64,000 bases of DNA. Origin: Poa pratensis (Eukaryota > Streptophyta > Magnoliopsida > Poales > Poaceae). Below the pieces are notes generated by a model. It was not told the DNA's origin. It searched no databases and saw nothing but the letters and a program-made list of their open reading frames with translations. Of the stretch, positions 10,664 to 23,647 are shown piece after piece. The first letter of the stretch is position 1, and each line of letters begins with the position of its first letter. Position numbers and translations under genes: made by a program. The stretch covers positions 28,482,406 to 28,546,405 of the forward strand of contig CAMZMU010000048.1 of NCBI GenBank assembly GCA_947311845.1, in the 5' to 3' direction.

Positions 10664-12467
10664 AATGCGGCATGACTAGACCTCCTGCAACCCGAAATGC
10701 AAAAGGCAATTTCCCGGTGTCTCCTATCCCTACGAGTCCTCAATTTGCTTTCCCCATCTATTGAACTTCTTATGCTTGGCTAATTGCCACCCAATTTTTG
10801 CATGGAAATGTCAAAGGATAGAGCCGGCAGGCGAGACTTTTGGGAATCATAGAGCTTGTTGTCCGTAAAGGTGGAGATTGTGCAATATATGTAGGGGAAG
10901 TGAACACCTACCTGGAGTGAAGTTTCTTTAAGGCTCCTTCATTGCATTTAACTAAAGTAAGGAACAAAAAACCAGTAGTGTACTGCCTAAGGGAAAACAA
11001 AAGAGTAAAAAAAATCAAAGGTGGTATACGCGTTCTCATCACATGAGAAGATGCATACGCACAAAGGCCCCGACTTCTTGGCTTACTGGAACACATCCGC
11101 CGGAAACTACATCACTGCCTGAAGCGTCGCCGTGGTAAGAAAGTTAGACACTATTTGCCACTGGTGCGCATGAGGAGAATCATAATTGAATGTCTTTCAT
11201 CATTCCACAAGAAGGGAATTTAGAGGTTGCAATGTTAGTTGTGATTTTTTTGTTGCATTGGTTGAAGTAAAGTTGAACAAAATGACTATAGCCGTGGACA
11301 TAGTCAAAGATGGACGAGCAGGGACTACACCTCTCCCATTTGTTCATGATTTTCTTTAGAATATTAGCCATGGAAGTTCTTAATTTACAGAATTTTAGTC
11401 AAAGATGGACGAGCAGGGACTACACCTCTCCCATTTTTTCATGATTTTCTTTAGAATATTAGACATGGAAGTTCCTAATTTACAGAATTTTAGCTAGTTT
11501 AGCCCCCTCAAAAAAAAAAAAAAATCAAAACACTAATTATTCTAACTTTGCGCTCCCCACTTGAGATCGATTTCTAGATCCGTTCCTGAGCCCAGAAGAA
11601 CCCAACGAACCCCTTTAGTAGGGCACTAGAAACTAGTACGAGCGAGACACGAAGGGGAGTGTTATTTGAGAAATAATCTCTTATTGTAAAACTTGACTTG
11701 TAACGCTGGAACGAACACCCAGATCGCCGAGTTGCGGATTAGCTTAATGTGTGTCTGAGATTCATTATTTCCAATAAACCCAAGACAGTGGAGAGTATAT
11801 TACTTGAAGGCACAAGATAATCTTTTGACTATAAATGAGGGTATTGTCCGCATTTTTTTCCTAGAACTGATTATTTGTATTGTTATTATTTTCCGAAGTA
11901 ATTGTCTCTTGAAAAGTTCAGACGCCGGTAACAACTAGCAGCACACAAAAAATCACCTGCTGCCTAGTAATTAATGGAGAAGCTCTTTCCCCCGCAATAG
12001 AATAGACTTCTTCCTCATAGACCAAAGAAGCCTACTCACATGCCCACATCGCATATGTGCCACTTTTTTTCATTAATTAGAAGAGTAAAGTGGCAATAAC
12101 AAAACAAAATACAAAATCTACTCTCACGGCATGATAAAACTTAGGTTCCTTGCTCCCACCAATCCTAGTTAGGGGACTCATTTTTATTTTGCTTGTGATC
12201 TGGTCAGCATGGAGTGCATGTTCCTAGAAAAACCTCATTGCTCACTCCAGTTCTCGCAAAGTCACAAGATGTTAACATGCATGCCAATAGAGGCAATGAC
12301 CTTTCTAAGTTCCAAAAAAAAGTTCCATGAGCGTTGACCATTGATAACCACCGCTCTTTGACTTTAGCGTGATTGGACCCGTTGGAAGTGTTTGAGAGGG
12401 TGATCTAAACCGAGCCAGAAAGAGATAATATTCCAGATTCACGGTGAGTACCGATACTTAAACATTA
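10664..12467 (+). repeat. Tandem repeat copy B, left part
   Basis: Same block order as copy A: 'cggtgtctcctatccctacg' near 10715, 'agagcttgttgtccg' near 10850, 'gttatttgagaaataatctc' near 11660, 'gttgaccattgataacc' near 12335. It is cut at 12467 by the Helitron and resumes at 50447. It also contains a 95-bp internal tandem duplication (11301-11490). No gene is supported. Confidence 0.7.
11301..11490 (+). repeat. 95-bp tandem duplication
   Basis: The segment starting 'tagtcaaagatggacgagca' at 11301 is repeated from 11396. The two units differ at only a few positions (for example catttgttc versus cattttttc, ttagcc versus ttagac). Copies A and C have the segment once. Confidence 0.85.
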
Positions 12468-12479
12468 CTAGATTCCTTG

Positions 12480-12495
12480 GCGCGGCTTGCCGCGC
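12480..12495 (-). other. Helitron 3'-terminal hairpin
   Basis: GCGCGGC-TT-GCCGCGC forms a perfect 7-bp stem. On the minus strand it is followed by CAAGGAAT and then CTAG, the layout of Helitron 3' ends where the hairpin serves as the termination signal for rolling-circle transfer. Confidence 0.75.
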
Positions 12496-12861
12496 GCCAC
12501 CCGCCGTTGACACTGGTTTTCAGTTTACAAAACGCTATACTAAACATTCATAATATGACACAATAAGCTTTATATGTTTAGAGGAAAGCACATTGCTCTT
12601 ACACCCCATAAGTCCATAGGATAAGTAGGATCTTAATTACAACACCTCGATCATCACATAGATCGTTAACTTTAGGCGATGGTACATAAATATAGTTATA
12701 GTAGGTAGTTCGATTAGCAAAATCAATATAGATATACTACTGGTACTGATAAGTGGATGGGGATGGCTGATGGGGAGGTAGGGCAAACTCAGATGGCTGA
12801 TGGAGAGGCACACATGATCATCTACATGTGGAGATAGTCCATAGCGCAGAGGCCATACTTG

Positions 12862-13551
12862 TCAGAGGTAAGAATCATCATAGCTGTTGTCTGTGTCTTG
12901 CATTGGTGACGGAGGAGGACTTGGGTAGTAACCTGGGAACTGATCAGCCTTATTCGATGGATACTTGCCTACTTGCTGTAGCTGATCCGTTGACTCAAAG
13001 GTAAGCTGGGCAATATTGTACGTGCCTTTCTGTATTATGTTGATGTCATAGTGTAGCTGAGTTGTACCGGCACTATACCCGTCGGTGATCTTGTCATTTG
13101 TGTCTGCAACACTGGTTATGAAGTTGTGCCAGCACCTACTGATTTGCTTTATGTTTTGATCTTTCTCTTTGATGATCTTTGAGGTCCTCCTATTGTTTTC
13201 AATAATCCTGTTGATGTGACAATCCTCAACCAGTTTTTTCTCATCGAGCTTCTCATAGCTATAATCTTTCAGGATCTTGTGTTCATTGTTCTCCATCTAC
13301 TTGATAGCTTCCTTCCCTGCATCAATCTTTGCTGCATCTAGGCTGTCCATTGGATGGCCTGCAAGGGTGATGGCTCCATAGGAATAACAAAGGTGGTGAG
13401 TTGCTGGATAAAATATGACAGATGCCACCAGCTTCGCTTCTTGAGACATGTGAGTCTTGTATGTTGGGCCAGGGAGATCTAGCTTCTTCATCATCTCGTC
13501 AAACAGGACAGTAGTTGGGATCTCGATGACCTCCATCTGAAAGGTTGTCAT
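12862..13551 (-). pseudogene. Captured gene fragment, dsRNA-binding-like N-terminus
   Basis: Two adjoining frames in the same phase are separated by one stop codon at 13297. The first (13551-13297) has FDEMMKKLDLPGPTYKTHMS, then VASVIFYPATHHLC, HPMDSLDAAKIDAGKEAIK. This pattern (P-x-Y at the start, a strand with VASV, then an Ala-rich final helix) resembles a degenerate double-stranded RNA binding fold. The second (13296-12862) begins MENNEHKILKDYSYEKLDEK, is helical and charged, and ends with a PSPPPSP tail. The fragment lies at the 3' end of the Helitron and in its orientation, as expected of captured host exons. The exact parent gene is not recognised, and the domain assignment is tentative. 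Confidence 0.5.
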
Positions 13552-15550
13552 AAGCTGTCGAAATTAATAATCTAGTGAAGTTGCAGTGCATATTACTATG
13601 TAATTAACAATCAGATGAATCAGATGACCGTATAAATGTGTGCCAGAGAAATGTGACAATTAAGCGTGTTCAATATTAGTTCCTCGGTGTTGGATAATTT
13701 CTGGTATATGGGAACATATGCTTTCTTAGAAAATGAAAGAGTCTATGCGACTGAAAGAACAGAGATAACACATGAAGCGAATATCAGATTAGCTTAGCAT
13801 TGAAAATGAAACGTTCAATCCCTGACAAAATTACATTGATAAAGTAGTAGTACGTGTTAAGTGAGCAAAGAATTAGCCACATCCTAAAAACTGTGAACCA
13901 TACGTCAATATTAAGCACTGTGAATTAGCATTTCTTTAGACAGGGACAGACATGATGTAAATTGGAGTAAATACAAATTTGGGATCATAGCTTAACCTAA
14001 ATATCTTTTGTAAGAATAGAGGGACCTCAGCTTTCCAGGATCCAGAATTGCACAATGGTTTCATTCATTTATTACTTAACTGTGCATCGCACAGATTAAA
14101 CAAATAACCATCATGGTGTTTGCAAAGCTAACGGATCGACCATTCTAGTGATCATCCTAGGTGAGCTCACATGTGCAGCAAGGTGTGCCTTGAGTATTTA
14201 AATATATTGTAAATGTTTATTTAAAGGATCTATGGAGGTAGGTACTGACTTCTGAATTTCACATGGGATGCTAGAAGTTTAATGACTAATGTAAATGCAT
14301 AGATAGGATTTGTATATGCATTTCATTTCAAATAATTATGTGCAACTACCACAAATAAAACTTCTTCCAAGAATCAAGTGCCCCTCGCCTAGTCTCTGTT
14401 ATATCTATATTTCTGCAAAACTTGTAATTTGAGATTTTTCTTAGAGGGGTTATGCATTATAAAATAGAACTACTAATCTATGTGGAAAACAATTTTGGAT
14501 ATGTGAACAGAACAAATACATCAGGATAGAGATGCAGCAGCATCCAGAAATTCACATCCGCATCTCACATTGGTTGAGACACTTGCTGGTTTATTTGACC
14601 TTTAAAAAGGAAATTCAGTCGAGATTAGCACAATAAGCGGTAAAAACACTGAGTGTCTCCATGGTCCTGGCTTATTTATTTTCTAAGTGAATTTGGCCAA
14701 TTTCAAGCTATATGCATTCCTTGATTGTGTCCTAATAACTCTCATTTAAAAGATGAAAGCACCATATGTTGCACCCTCAACACTACAGAAGACAAAACAA
14801 ACTTCTAGAGCCCATGAATCACCGAGCCATGTACTCTCTGTAAGAAGGGTTTGGTTTTTAGCAGCGATCATCAGTTAGTCAGGTACCAAACTCAATGCGA
14901 ATAAATACAGTTCGATTTGTATTGATCTTGTGCAAATAAGGACATATATGCTAACCTGACACATATGACAGCCTCAAATTCATAGGTTCAGTTTTGCTGG
15001 ATCCGAATGAGCCAAAAATGATAGATAATAGTACAAAACCTGGAATATTAAGAAAAGATTTGTATATCAAAAAGCAGAACAAAGCAACAGTTTCACATCC
15101 ATACGTCATGTGTGACCTCATATGGCAAAAATGTTTCGTGCTAGAGAGCTAAAGCCTAGAACCGTCAACTAAATGAAAACAATGCCAATGATCTAAAAAC
15201 AGATCAAATGAGGGCAAAGAAAAGGAAATAACTGTGTGGGAACCAAGAACTTTCATGGTAAAATATGGAAGAAGAAAAAATAAAAGCCTGTAGCTCCCAT
15301 ATAGAAGTAGAACGCTGGCCACACTTAAGCAGTTATATTCCATTTACTATAACGAATACATTTGTTGCTACAACCAACCTTAGGATACGGAATTCATAAA
15401 GTGATACATTTGCAATCGGGTCTTTTAATGCTTAGAATGTCAATAGAACAAATACAGAACTACCAAACTTAGCAAGACAGAGAATAATTTTAATATGATC
15501 TAAAGTACTTCCAAGCTTTTACTCTGCTAGTCTACTTCCCTGAAAGGCGT
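13552..15550. other. Helitron interior without recognisable genes
   Basis: AT-rich sequence without conserved frames. It could be intronic or untranslated sequence of the captured gene. It ends at the AAATG target duplication (15551-15555) of the outer Gypsy element. Confidence 0.5.
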
Positions 15551-15555
15551 AAATG

Positions 15556-16551
15556 TGTCGAGGGGCTACCCCCGGGTAGGGTCATGATGAGGTAAAAGCA
15601 GTGCCCAAGTGTGGGCCAGGTTACAGTAAAAACCGGAGTGCCTGGACTTGGGAGCGTGATGTAGGTGCAAACCGACATAAGCATACCGAGTTAACCCAGG
15701 CCTAAAGGGACCGAGGTACCATGCTGGTGATAGCCGGCATGTGGCGACCGAGACAAGAGATCCGAGATAACATAACCGACATATGTATGTCGGTAACTTG
15801 TGTGTTTTCTTGTGTGCAGGGAAGGATATCTGAGGAAGGTGGATCCGGCATATCTGTGCCGGGTTACCCATGTGTCGGGCAGGAGTCAATGCTCCTGTCA
15901 CCTCCCGTCTGGCACGGGAGCGCCTGACACGGAAGCGCCTGACACGGGGGTGTGCAGGAGACCGAGATGGCAGGCCATCATTCCACCGCTGACTCCGGGT
16001 TATCCGGGAGCAGACTACGAGGCAGAGGCATGGGCAGGCCCTGTCTGTCGTTGACCTCGGGCGTACTTTGGAGCAGAGACATGGGACAGGACATGGGCAA
16101 GCCACGTCCTGTCCACTATGCAGAGACAATCATGACGTGCAGGCGTGCGTATCTGCAGTGCCGGTACGGTGAGGTGACCGTTGCATGTGGAGGGGTATTC
16201 CGGTAACCCGGTTTAGCCTATATATGTGCCCTCACCCCCTCCTGCGTGAGGGACGATGCCCTGGAGACACTTCCCCACAGCTTCATCTTCTACTTTGTGC
16301 TTGCACCATTGTTGTGTTACACAGCTCAAGGAGCAAGCTTGTATTTGTGATACCGAGATATATAGAGAGAGACAGGCAGGAGTAGGGGCTTTACCTCCTC
16401 ACGAGGGCCCTGAACCTGGGTAGATCTTGGTGTGCTGGTGTGTTCTTCGTGTGTGCTTCTTAGCGCGCTAGCCCTCTCCCGGATTCCACCAGCGTCCATC
16501 GGCCCCACACTTTAGCCATCCTATGGCATCTGCCGTGATACCACCACGACA
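15556..16551 (+). repeat. 5' LTR of the outer element
   Basis: Pairs with 43766-44765. It contains a TATA box (16219-16225) about 330 bp before its end, and an ATG at 16523 that opens the gag frame inside the LTR. Compared with the 3' LTR it lacks single bases in four short homopolymers or repeats (near 16048, 16264, 16275 and 16300). Confidence 0.96.
16219..16225 (+). promoter_or_regulatory. LTR TATA box, outer element
   Basis: Tatatat within 'agcctatatatgtgccctcacc', followed by a pyrimidine-rich start region. The 3' LTR has the same sequence near 44430. The expected role is the start of the genomic transcript. Confidence 0.6.
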
Positions 16552-18784
16552 GTTGGCGCCCACCGTGGGGCAGCAGCGGCGCTGGCTGGTGTGACATTCC
16601 GGACGGGCTCCATCATCAACTCCGGCGAGCGCGTCGTTTGCGGGCTCGTCTGCAAGCTCGGCGCGCTGAACTTCATCAGCGACAACGCGGGATGCTTCGG
16701 CAGCAGGCCGTTCCCGACGAACGGCTGCCTCATCAGCTTCGGCACCTTCGTGACCTACGTCGCCACCGAGGTTGTCTGCAAGTACCCCGAGCAGGTGCTT
16801 GTGGCGGAGGATCCTCCTGCATCTGTGCGGCTCGCGGCCGGCGTAGCGCTCGCCCCGGGAGCTGCGCAGAGGTCATGATGACCGGCACTGCGGGATGCCG
16901 GTAAAGGAGACCCCGGCAAAGGAGATGCCGGTAATCCCGCACCAAAGGTTAGATCGGCGAAAGTGCCGCTGGAGAGGAGGGAGAACCTCCCCGGCCAAGC
17001 CGGTACATCCCATGTGCCGGTTAAGCCAGCTCACCTCGAGGAGATCATAGAGAAGTTAAATGTGCCGGTAGTTGCCGGTACAGATGCTGCCCAGTCAGAG
17101 GCAGAGTTGGAGGCACGGCGTCAGAGCTTGCTTCAGGAGGCTCTGGAGATGGCCGAGGTACGAAGAGAGTTTGGGATAACTGTCCGTGAGTATAACCTAG
17201 CACATGGTTTTACCCCGGTAGCTGCTCGCCCTAGTCGAGTAGAGGATGTGCGCAAGAGAGGTAAAAACCTCAATGCCGAGTTGCTAGAGATGGTAGATCT
17301 AGCTCTAGTAAAACTCCTAGTGCCTTATCGGTCGAAAAACCGATGTATAGTTCCCCTGCTAAGACTCTTAGGGCTGCCGAGGCAGCAAGAGCCGAGTTGT
17401 CTGGCTTATCCGGAGAAGCTCTCCGCAGGCAGCAGGACCGAGTTAATGAGCTGGTAGCTGTGGCTACCCGGCAGAATGAGGCCTATCGCAAGGCCAACAC
17501 AGTTGCAGGTGGGTCCGATGTTGTTCACTCGGCTAGGGAGCTAGTGGATCTAAGGGGCAAGCTTCTTCACCGCATGTCGGTGTAGATCGTGACCGGAGTG
17601 TAAACTCCGGTAAGAGCAAACAGATGCAGGTGTATGATCCGGCGTGTGCCGGAAAACAGATGTTGGGCGAGGTAGTGCCGGCCGGGGTAGAAGCAATCCC
17701 GGTCAGGGCGGTCCAGGTGCCGGGGTAGTTAACTCGGCTGGCCGAGGTTATCCACCTCGGTATCCGACACAAAATCTCGCCCAGCAGCAGCAGCAAAATG
17801 TCGGGCATGTCCAGCAGCCGCAAGTTGTTGAGCAGGTGGCTAACCGCTATGATGATGGTTACTCGGCTATGGAGAAAGCCGGGTATCCGAGATATGAAGG
17901 TGCACTGGGATCTCGGTTGGGACTCGCCAGTTGTCACCAAATGATGCACGCTACAAGTTGGACAGAATTTATATGTCCGAGATGCTGGAAGAGCAAGGTC
18001 CACCTGGTCCGGCATGTTTTGGACCTCGGATCATGAGGGAACCACCGGTGCGGCACTTTCAGCTAAACCGAGGTGCAAAAACATATGACGGCAGCACCAA
18101 GCCAGAGGACTGGCTGACAGATTATGTGTCGGCTGTGCATATTGCGGGAGGTAACCGCAGATGGGCGGTGAGGTATATCCCGCAGATGTTGGAGGGGCCA
18201 GCCCGGATTTGGCTGAACAACCTGCGAGAGGGCAGTGTTGATTGCTGGCTGGACTTTGAAGAAGCATTTGTTAGCAACTTCTCCAGCACATACAAGAGAC
18301 CAAACCGTCCTCAACAGCTTGCGATGTGCAAGCAGAGGGATAATGAAACTGACCGGGATTACTTAACCCGGTGGAGTACTATTCGCAATTCCTGTGAAGG
18401 AGTTGTAGAGGCACAGGCCATATCTTGGTTTGCCCAGGGTGCCGACATGGCTCCATGCTCTGGCAGAAGTTGCAGAGGGAAATGCCGGCCACTCTGGCCG
18501 AGACAATCCGGATTGCGGATAGCTATGCACTGGGTGATCCGATGCAACCTTTGCTGAACTCGGGAGAGCCGAGTAGAAGATACCCGGTGAACAACAGACC
18601 CGGGCCAGTCAGGCAGAACGATCGCCAGGACTTCGGTAACAAGAGGAGAGAACCGGATTACCGGTATGGCTCGAACCAGGTTGCAGCTGTAAACCAAGAC
18701 CAGCCAGATGCCGGTAATAGCCAGCGTCCGAAGTTCAATGGCCCAGCATGGGGCCAGAATCAAGAGGGAAAGGCCATGGGGTGA
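16523..18784 (+). pseudogene. Gag polyprotein, outer element (frame-broken)
   Basis: The gag frame opens with ATG at 16523 inside the LTR, runs through the primer binding site (RQLAPTVGQ) and is then lost by one missing base near 16570. The expected protein continues in the next frame from 16591 with GLVCKLGALNFISDNAGCFG. Later segments carry helical, charged sequence (16963-17585), a Gly/Gln-rich stretch (17644-18036) and the Retrotrans_gag domain (18020-18560), with PARIWLNNLREGSVDCWLDF and STYKRPNRPQQLAMCKQRDN. The reading frame changes at least six times. The protein would form the capsid-like particle around the element's RNA. The homologous nested gag (23619-25914) is easier to read. 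Confidence 0.85.
16553..16571 (+). other. Primer binding site, outer element
   Basis: One base after the LTR lies ttggcgcccaccgtggggc, starting with TGGCGCC as in several plant Gypsy elements. Which tRNA primes it cannot be settled by eye. The identical site occurs in the nested element at 23649. Confidence 0.75.
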
Positions 18785-18825
18785 CCAGAAGCCAACCTTA
18801 ACTATGAGGCTATGTTGGATGGACC

Positions 18826-21800
18826 TTGCAGTTTCCACACCATGATCCTCGCAGGCGAACCATACAACTCGGCAGTGCAGCTGGTATCAGCGCACAAGGG
18901 GGAAGGAGCCAGAGCCGGAGGAAATCAGGGGGCACCTCAGAGATTCCCCCGAGGCAAAACTTGCCGCTTACCGGAGCAAATGCTATCCCGGTGATTCCGC
19001 CAGTTCCGAGGCAAGCAGATCCGAAGCCTGTGAATCAGGTGAATGTCGGAGGGAACAATAACAACAACACTGGTCCCAGCAGGCAGGGAGAGTATCCCCA
19101 GGGAGATTACAGAGAAGCTCATCAGAGCTATGTGATATTTGTGACCGAGCCAACTGACAAGAAGAGCTTGCATCGGCGTGCACTGGAGGTGAACGCAGTT
19201 ATGCCGGCAATACCGAAGTATTTGCACTGGTCCGAGCAAGAGATCACTTGGAGCAGAAGGGATCATCCCCGAGTTATGCCAACTCCGGGAGGTTATGCAT
19301 TGGTGGTGGATCCGACATTCTTCGGACCGACACTCAATATTCGGTTCACCCGAGTTCTCATTGATAATGGGAGTGCTATCAATATCATGTACCGAGACAC
19401 CATGGTGAAGATGGGTATCTCGGCAAACATGCTGCACCGAGTTCTACCACCTTTCATGGCATAGTGCCAGGTGTTTCATGTGCACCTATGGGCAAAATTT
19501 GGGTTGATGTGTTGTTTGGCACCAAGGACAACTGCCGAACTGAGAGCATCCAGTTTGAGGTAGTGGACCTCGAAAGTCCATACCATGCTTTACTCGGTAG
19601 GCCTGCATGTCCAAGTTCATGATATCCACCCATGTGGGTTACCTCAAGATGAAAATGCCGGGTCCTAATGGCATCATCACTATCTCGGGTGATTACAAGC
19701 GTGCACTGGAGTGTGCCTCGGCTGGATCGTGCTTAGCCGAGTCACTGATCATCGCTGCGGAGAAGAAGAAGATCCATGAAGTGGTGGCATTGGCTCAGTC
19801 AGCACAACTCGGTATGCCGGGTATGGCTAACCCGGAGCAGAATGCAACTTTCGAGGTGCCCAAAGAGACCAAGAAGATCAATGTTGACCCGGCATGTCCG
19901 GACCACAACGTCATCATTGGTACCGGGTTAACTGAGAAATAGGAAGGCGAGCTCAGTCACTTCCTCCGTGAGAACCGGGATATCTTTGCATGGTCAAATC
20001 AGGACCTGCCAGGTGTTCCGAGGGAGTTGGCTGAGCACTCTTTGTTCGTCAGACCGGATATGAAGCCGGTGAAGCAACCTATGCGACGTCTCTCGGATGA
20101 GAGGAGAAAGTGATAGGTGATGAACTGGCCAGGTTACTTGCATCTGGGTTCATCATGGAAGTGCTGCACCCGGACTGGTTGTCTAACCCGGTCCTGGTGG
20201 AAAAGAAAAAAGATGACCCGAATGTGGCCATTGTGTGGCGTATGTGTATTGATTACACAAACTTGAACAAGGCATGTCCTAAGGATCCATTCCCGCTGCC
20301 TCGGATAGATCAAGTGATCGATTCCACAGCCGGGTGTGAGCTGTTATCCTTTGTAGATGCGTATTCTGGTTTTCACCAGATACCACTGAACCCTGCTGAT
20401 CAAATGAAAACTGCTTTTATCACCCCGTATGGGGCTTATTGCTATCGTGTCATGACCTTTGGTTTGAGAAATGCTGGTGCCACTTACCAGAGATGTATGC
20501 AAAAATGCTTGCATGATCAAATAGGAAAAAATGTGCAGGTGTATGTCGATGACATTGTCATCAAGTCTAAGGAGAAATACTCTGATTGATGATCTCCGAG
20601 AAACATTTGAGAATCTGAGGAAATTCCGGATAAAACTTAACCCGGACAAATGTACCTTCGGTGTGCCGGCAGGCAAATTACTCGGTTTCCTCGTGTCAAG
20701 CCGAGGTATCGAGGTGAACCCGACAAAAATCCGTGCTATTGAAAGCATGAGGTTACCGACATGTCTCAAAGACGTGCAGAAATTCACTGGATGTTTGGCA
20801 TCTTTAAGTCGGTTTGTTAGCAGGTTGGGGAAAAGGCATTGCCTTTGTATCAACTCATGAAGAAAACAACCACTTCGTGTGGCCCCCGCAAGCAGATGCG
20901 GCGTTCACCGAGTTAAAAAAGATGTTGGCAACTGCGCCGATACTGGCTTCACCATTACCCAAAGAGCCGATGTTGCTCTACATTGCAGCCACAAACCGGG
21001 TTGTGAGTGTCGTATTGGTAGTGGAGCGAGAAGAAGATGGCAAAACTGTGCAGAGGCCAGTGTATTACCTCAGCGAGGTGATCTCGTTATCCAAGCAGAA
21101 CTATCCGCACTACCAGAAAATGACATATGGTGTCTATCTGGCTGCTAAGAAGTTGAAACATTACTTCCAAGAGCATTCAATCACTGTGGTGTGGAGGCTC
21201 CTATCTCGGAGATCATTGGGTGTAAAGATGCAACTGGCCGAGTAGCCAAGTGGGCTATCGAGGTGTCCCCTTACACTCCTCACTATGAAAGAAGAGATGC
21301 CATTAAATCTCAGGCACTGCCGGATTTCCTGGTGGATTGGGCTGAAATGCAATATGAGCCACCACGGCCTGACCCCAATTACTGGAGAATGCACTTTGAT
21401 GGATCAAGAACAAAAATTGGTTTAGGTGCCGGGGTAGTCCTTACCTCGCCAAAGCATGATCAGTTGAGATATGTGTTGCAGATTCATTTTGCGGCATCTA
21501 ACAATGTGGCCGAGTATGAGGCACTTGTTCATGGGCTAAATGTGGCCAAAGAAATTGGTATTCGCCGGATAGAATGTTTCGGAGACTCGGATTTGGTGGT
21601 GCAGCAAGTCTCGGGAAATTGGGATGCTTTAGATGCCAACATGGCGTTGTATCGGTTTCATGTCCAGAAGATCTCGGGGTTCTTTGAAGGTTGCGAGCTC
21701 ACGCATATACCTCGGGCTGAAAATGACGCCGCCGATGTACTGTCCAAGCTAGGTTCATCCCGGGATCCAATTCCACCCGGCATAGCCTTGGAGCATCTGA

Positions 21801-22573
21801 GGAAGCCATCAATCAAACCATCGCCGGAGTCCGAGTCAATTTTTATCCCGGCAAAACCGGAGTCTGGTGCTGTTCCCATGGACGTCGATGTCGGATGCAT
21901 TTGGGAGAACCCGGGGACTGCTTGGCAGAACCCGGGGACTGGCTGCTCAATCTCGGAAGAAGTAATGTCGGTTGATCTCATGGAGGTGGATGATCCGGTA
22001 TTTCCTGTGCGTCCTGTGCCGGAGTGGGCACAACCAATAATGGCATTTATGATGGATGGGAGTTTGCCAAGTAATGAAGTTGAAGCTAGGCAAGTGCAAA
22101 GAAGATCCAAGGCCTACACCATCATCAACCAGGAGTTATACAAGAGAAGTGTGACCGAGGTACTGCAGCGCTGTGTCGAGCCGCAGAAGGGCAGAGATGC
22201 TCCTGGAAATTCATCAAGGAGATGTGGTCATCATGCTTCATCAAGAGCCTTGGTGGCTAAGGTATTCCGGCATGGGTTTTATTGGCCCAGTGCTTTGAAC
22301 CAGGCAGAAGATATCGTCAGAAAGTGTGAGGGATGTCAGAGGTTTGCTAAAAAGATCCACCTGCCAGCCTCGGCACTCAAGACAATTCCAATCACTTGGC
22401 CCTTTGCAGTTTGGTGCTTGGATATGGTGGGAGAATTCAGGCCAGCCCGAGGTAACATGACTCATATGCTGGTGATGGTGGACAAGTTCACCAAGTGGAT
22501 CGAGGTAAAGCCTATCCGGAAGTGTGATGGTCACACAGCGGTGACCTTTTTGAAGGACATCATTCTGAGATAT
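18826..22573 (+). pseudogene. Pol of the outer element: protease, RT, RNase H, integrase start
   Basis: Segments in order: a protease with VLIDNGSAINIMYRDTM (about 19350-19410); reverse transcriptase (20110-20860) with WRMCIDYTNLNKACPKDPFP and the YVDD catalytic box at 20542-20553; the connection region (20879-21245) with YYLSEVIS; a second, archaeal-type RNase H (about 21380-21730) with MHFDGSRTKIGLGAGVVL and FGDSDLVVQQ; the integrase zinc finger (22230-22360) with CEGCQRFAKK; and the integrase core start CLDMVGEFRPARGNMTHML. Frame breaks occur near 19460, 19590, 19942, 20110, 20585, 20840 and 21200, each bridgeable by one base. The gene stops at 22573 where the nested element entered, and continues at 37107. 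Confidence 0.92.
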
Positions 22574-23647
22574 TGTCGGGGGGTTGCCCCCGGGTAGGGC
22601 AAAGATGTGGTGTTAAGTGTTGCAAAGGGCTAGCCGGATCAACATCTAGCCGGGTCAACATCTAGCCGAGTCGGTTAGCACTTGATCAAGCTAAAGTGCG
22701 AAATGACGCCAGAGAGGATCCGGTAAAGTCTAACCGAATCAGAGGAAGGAAACCGGTTAAGTTAGCGGGTTGGTCAGGAAGGACCCGGATAAGGTAATCC
22801 GGATATTGCACAAAGGCCAAGTAATGTCAGAAAGGTTCACGGGTTCTGCAGGTCTCCTGCCAGAAGTTGAGAAGACAGCCGGGTCAAGTCACAGGTTTTC
22901 GGGTCGCAAGGCCCTAGGCGCTGACTTGGCCAATTCGGGAAAGAGGATATGACCAGGGCCCGGGGGGCTACGCCTGCCATTGCCCAAAGTGGCAAGATAG
23001 GCCTGCTAGGGACTTGACGGCCAGGTCAGGTCACGGGATTCCTGGGAGCACAGCAACCTAGGAGCTGACTCGGCCAATTCGGGAAAGGGGCAGTGGCTAG
23101 GCTACTGTGGTCTACACTGCCTTAAGCTCAAAGAGGAAAGATAAGCCTGTGGTGGACAGAGGATGAGCTGGGCTGAGTGACAGGGGCCAGTATTTGTCCT
23201 GTTCTCCTTGTCCATGCCATTGTCCTCTGCGGCGAGGGGCAAAAGGGTAATTCGGTTACTGTATATATGCACCACCACCTTCCCCTGTGAGGAGGATCGA
23301 CCATTGTGAGCATCATTTCCCCCCAAGCTTCATCTTCTACCTGGAGCTCACTCCATTATTCATCATACAGCTCAAGGAGCGCTCTGTACTTGTAAACACT
23401 TGAGATATAAGAGAGTAGGCTAGAGCTGCAGTAGGGGTGTTACCTCCACAAGAGGGCCCCGAAGCAGGGTACATCGTGGTGTTCTTTGCTGTTCTTGGTT
23501 TGCTCTGTTCTTGTTGGTTCTTGCGACTTCTTGCTTATTCTTCATGCGTGCTTCGTGAGCGCGCAAACCCTCCCCGGTTCCCCCAACGCCCAAGCGAGCC
23601 CACACTTAAGCCATCCCCATGGCATCTGCCGTGACACCACCACGACA
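22574..23647 (+). repeat. 5' LTR of the inner element
   Basis: Pairs with 36027-37101. It has a TATA box at 23262-23268 (gtatatatgc) and an ATG at 23619 that starts gag within the LTR. Differences from the 3' LTR seen by eye: one base missing near 22766 and 22898, one extra g near 23240, and substitutions near 22670 and 22702. Confidence 0.96.
23262..23268 (+). promoter_or_regulatory. LTR TATA box, inner element
   Basis: Tatatat in 'ttactgtatatatgcacc', at the same relative place as in the outer LTR. The 3' LTR repeats it near 36716. Confidence 0.6.

Noticed and set aside
15566..16129. 187-residue minus-strand frame in the outer LTR (repeated at 43776-44327)
   Set aside because: It lies wholly within LTR regulatory sequence and is present twice only because LTRs are paired. 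No protein motif.
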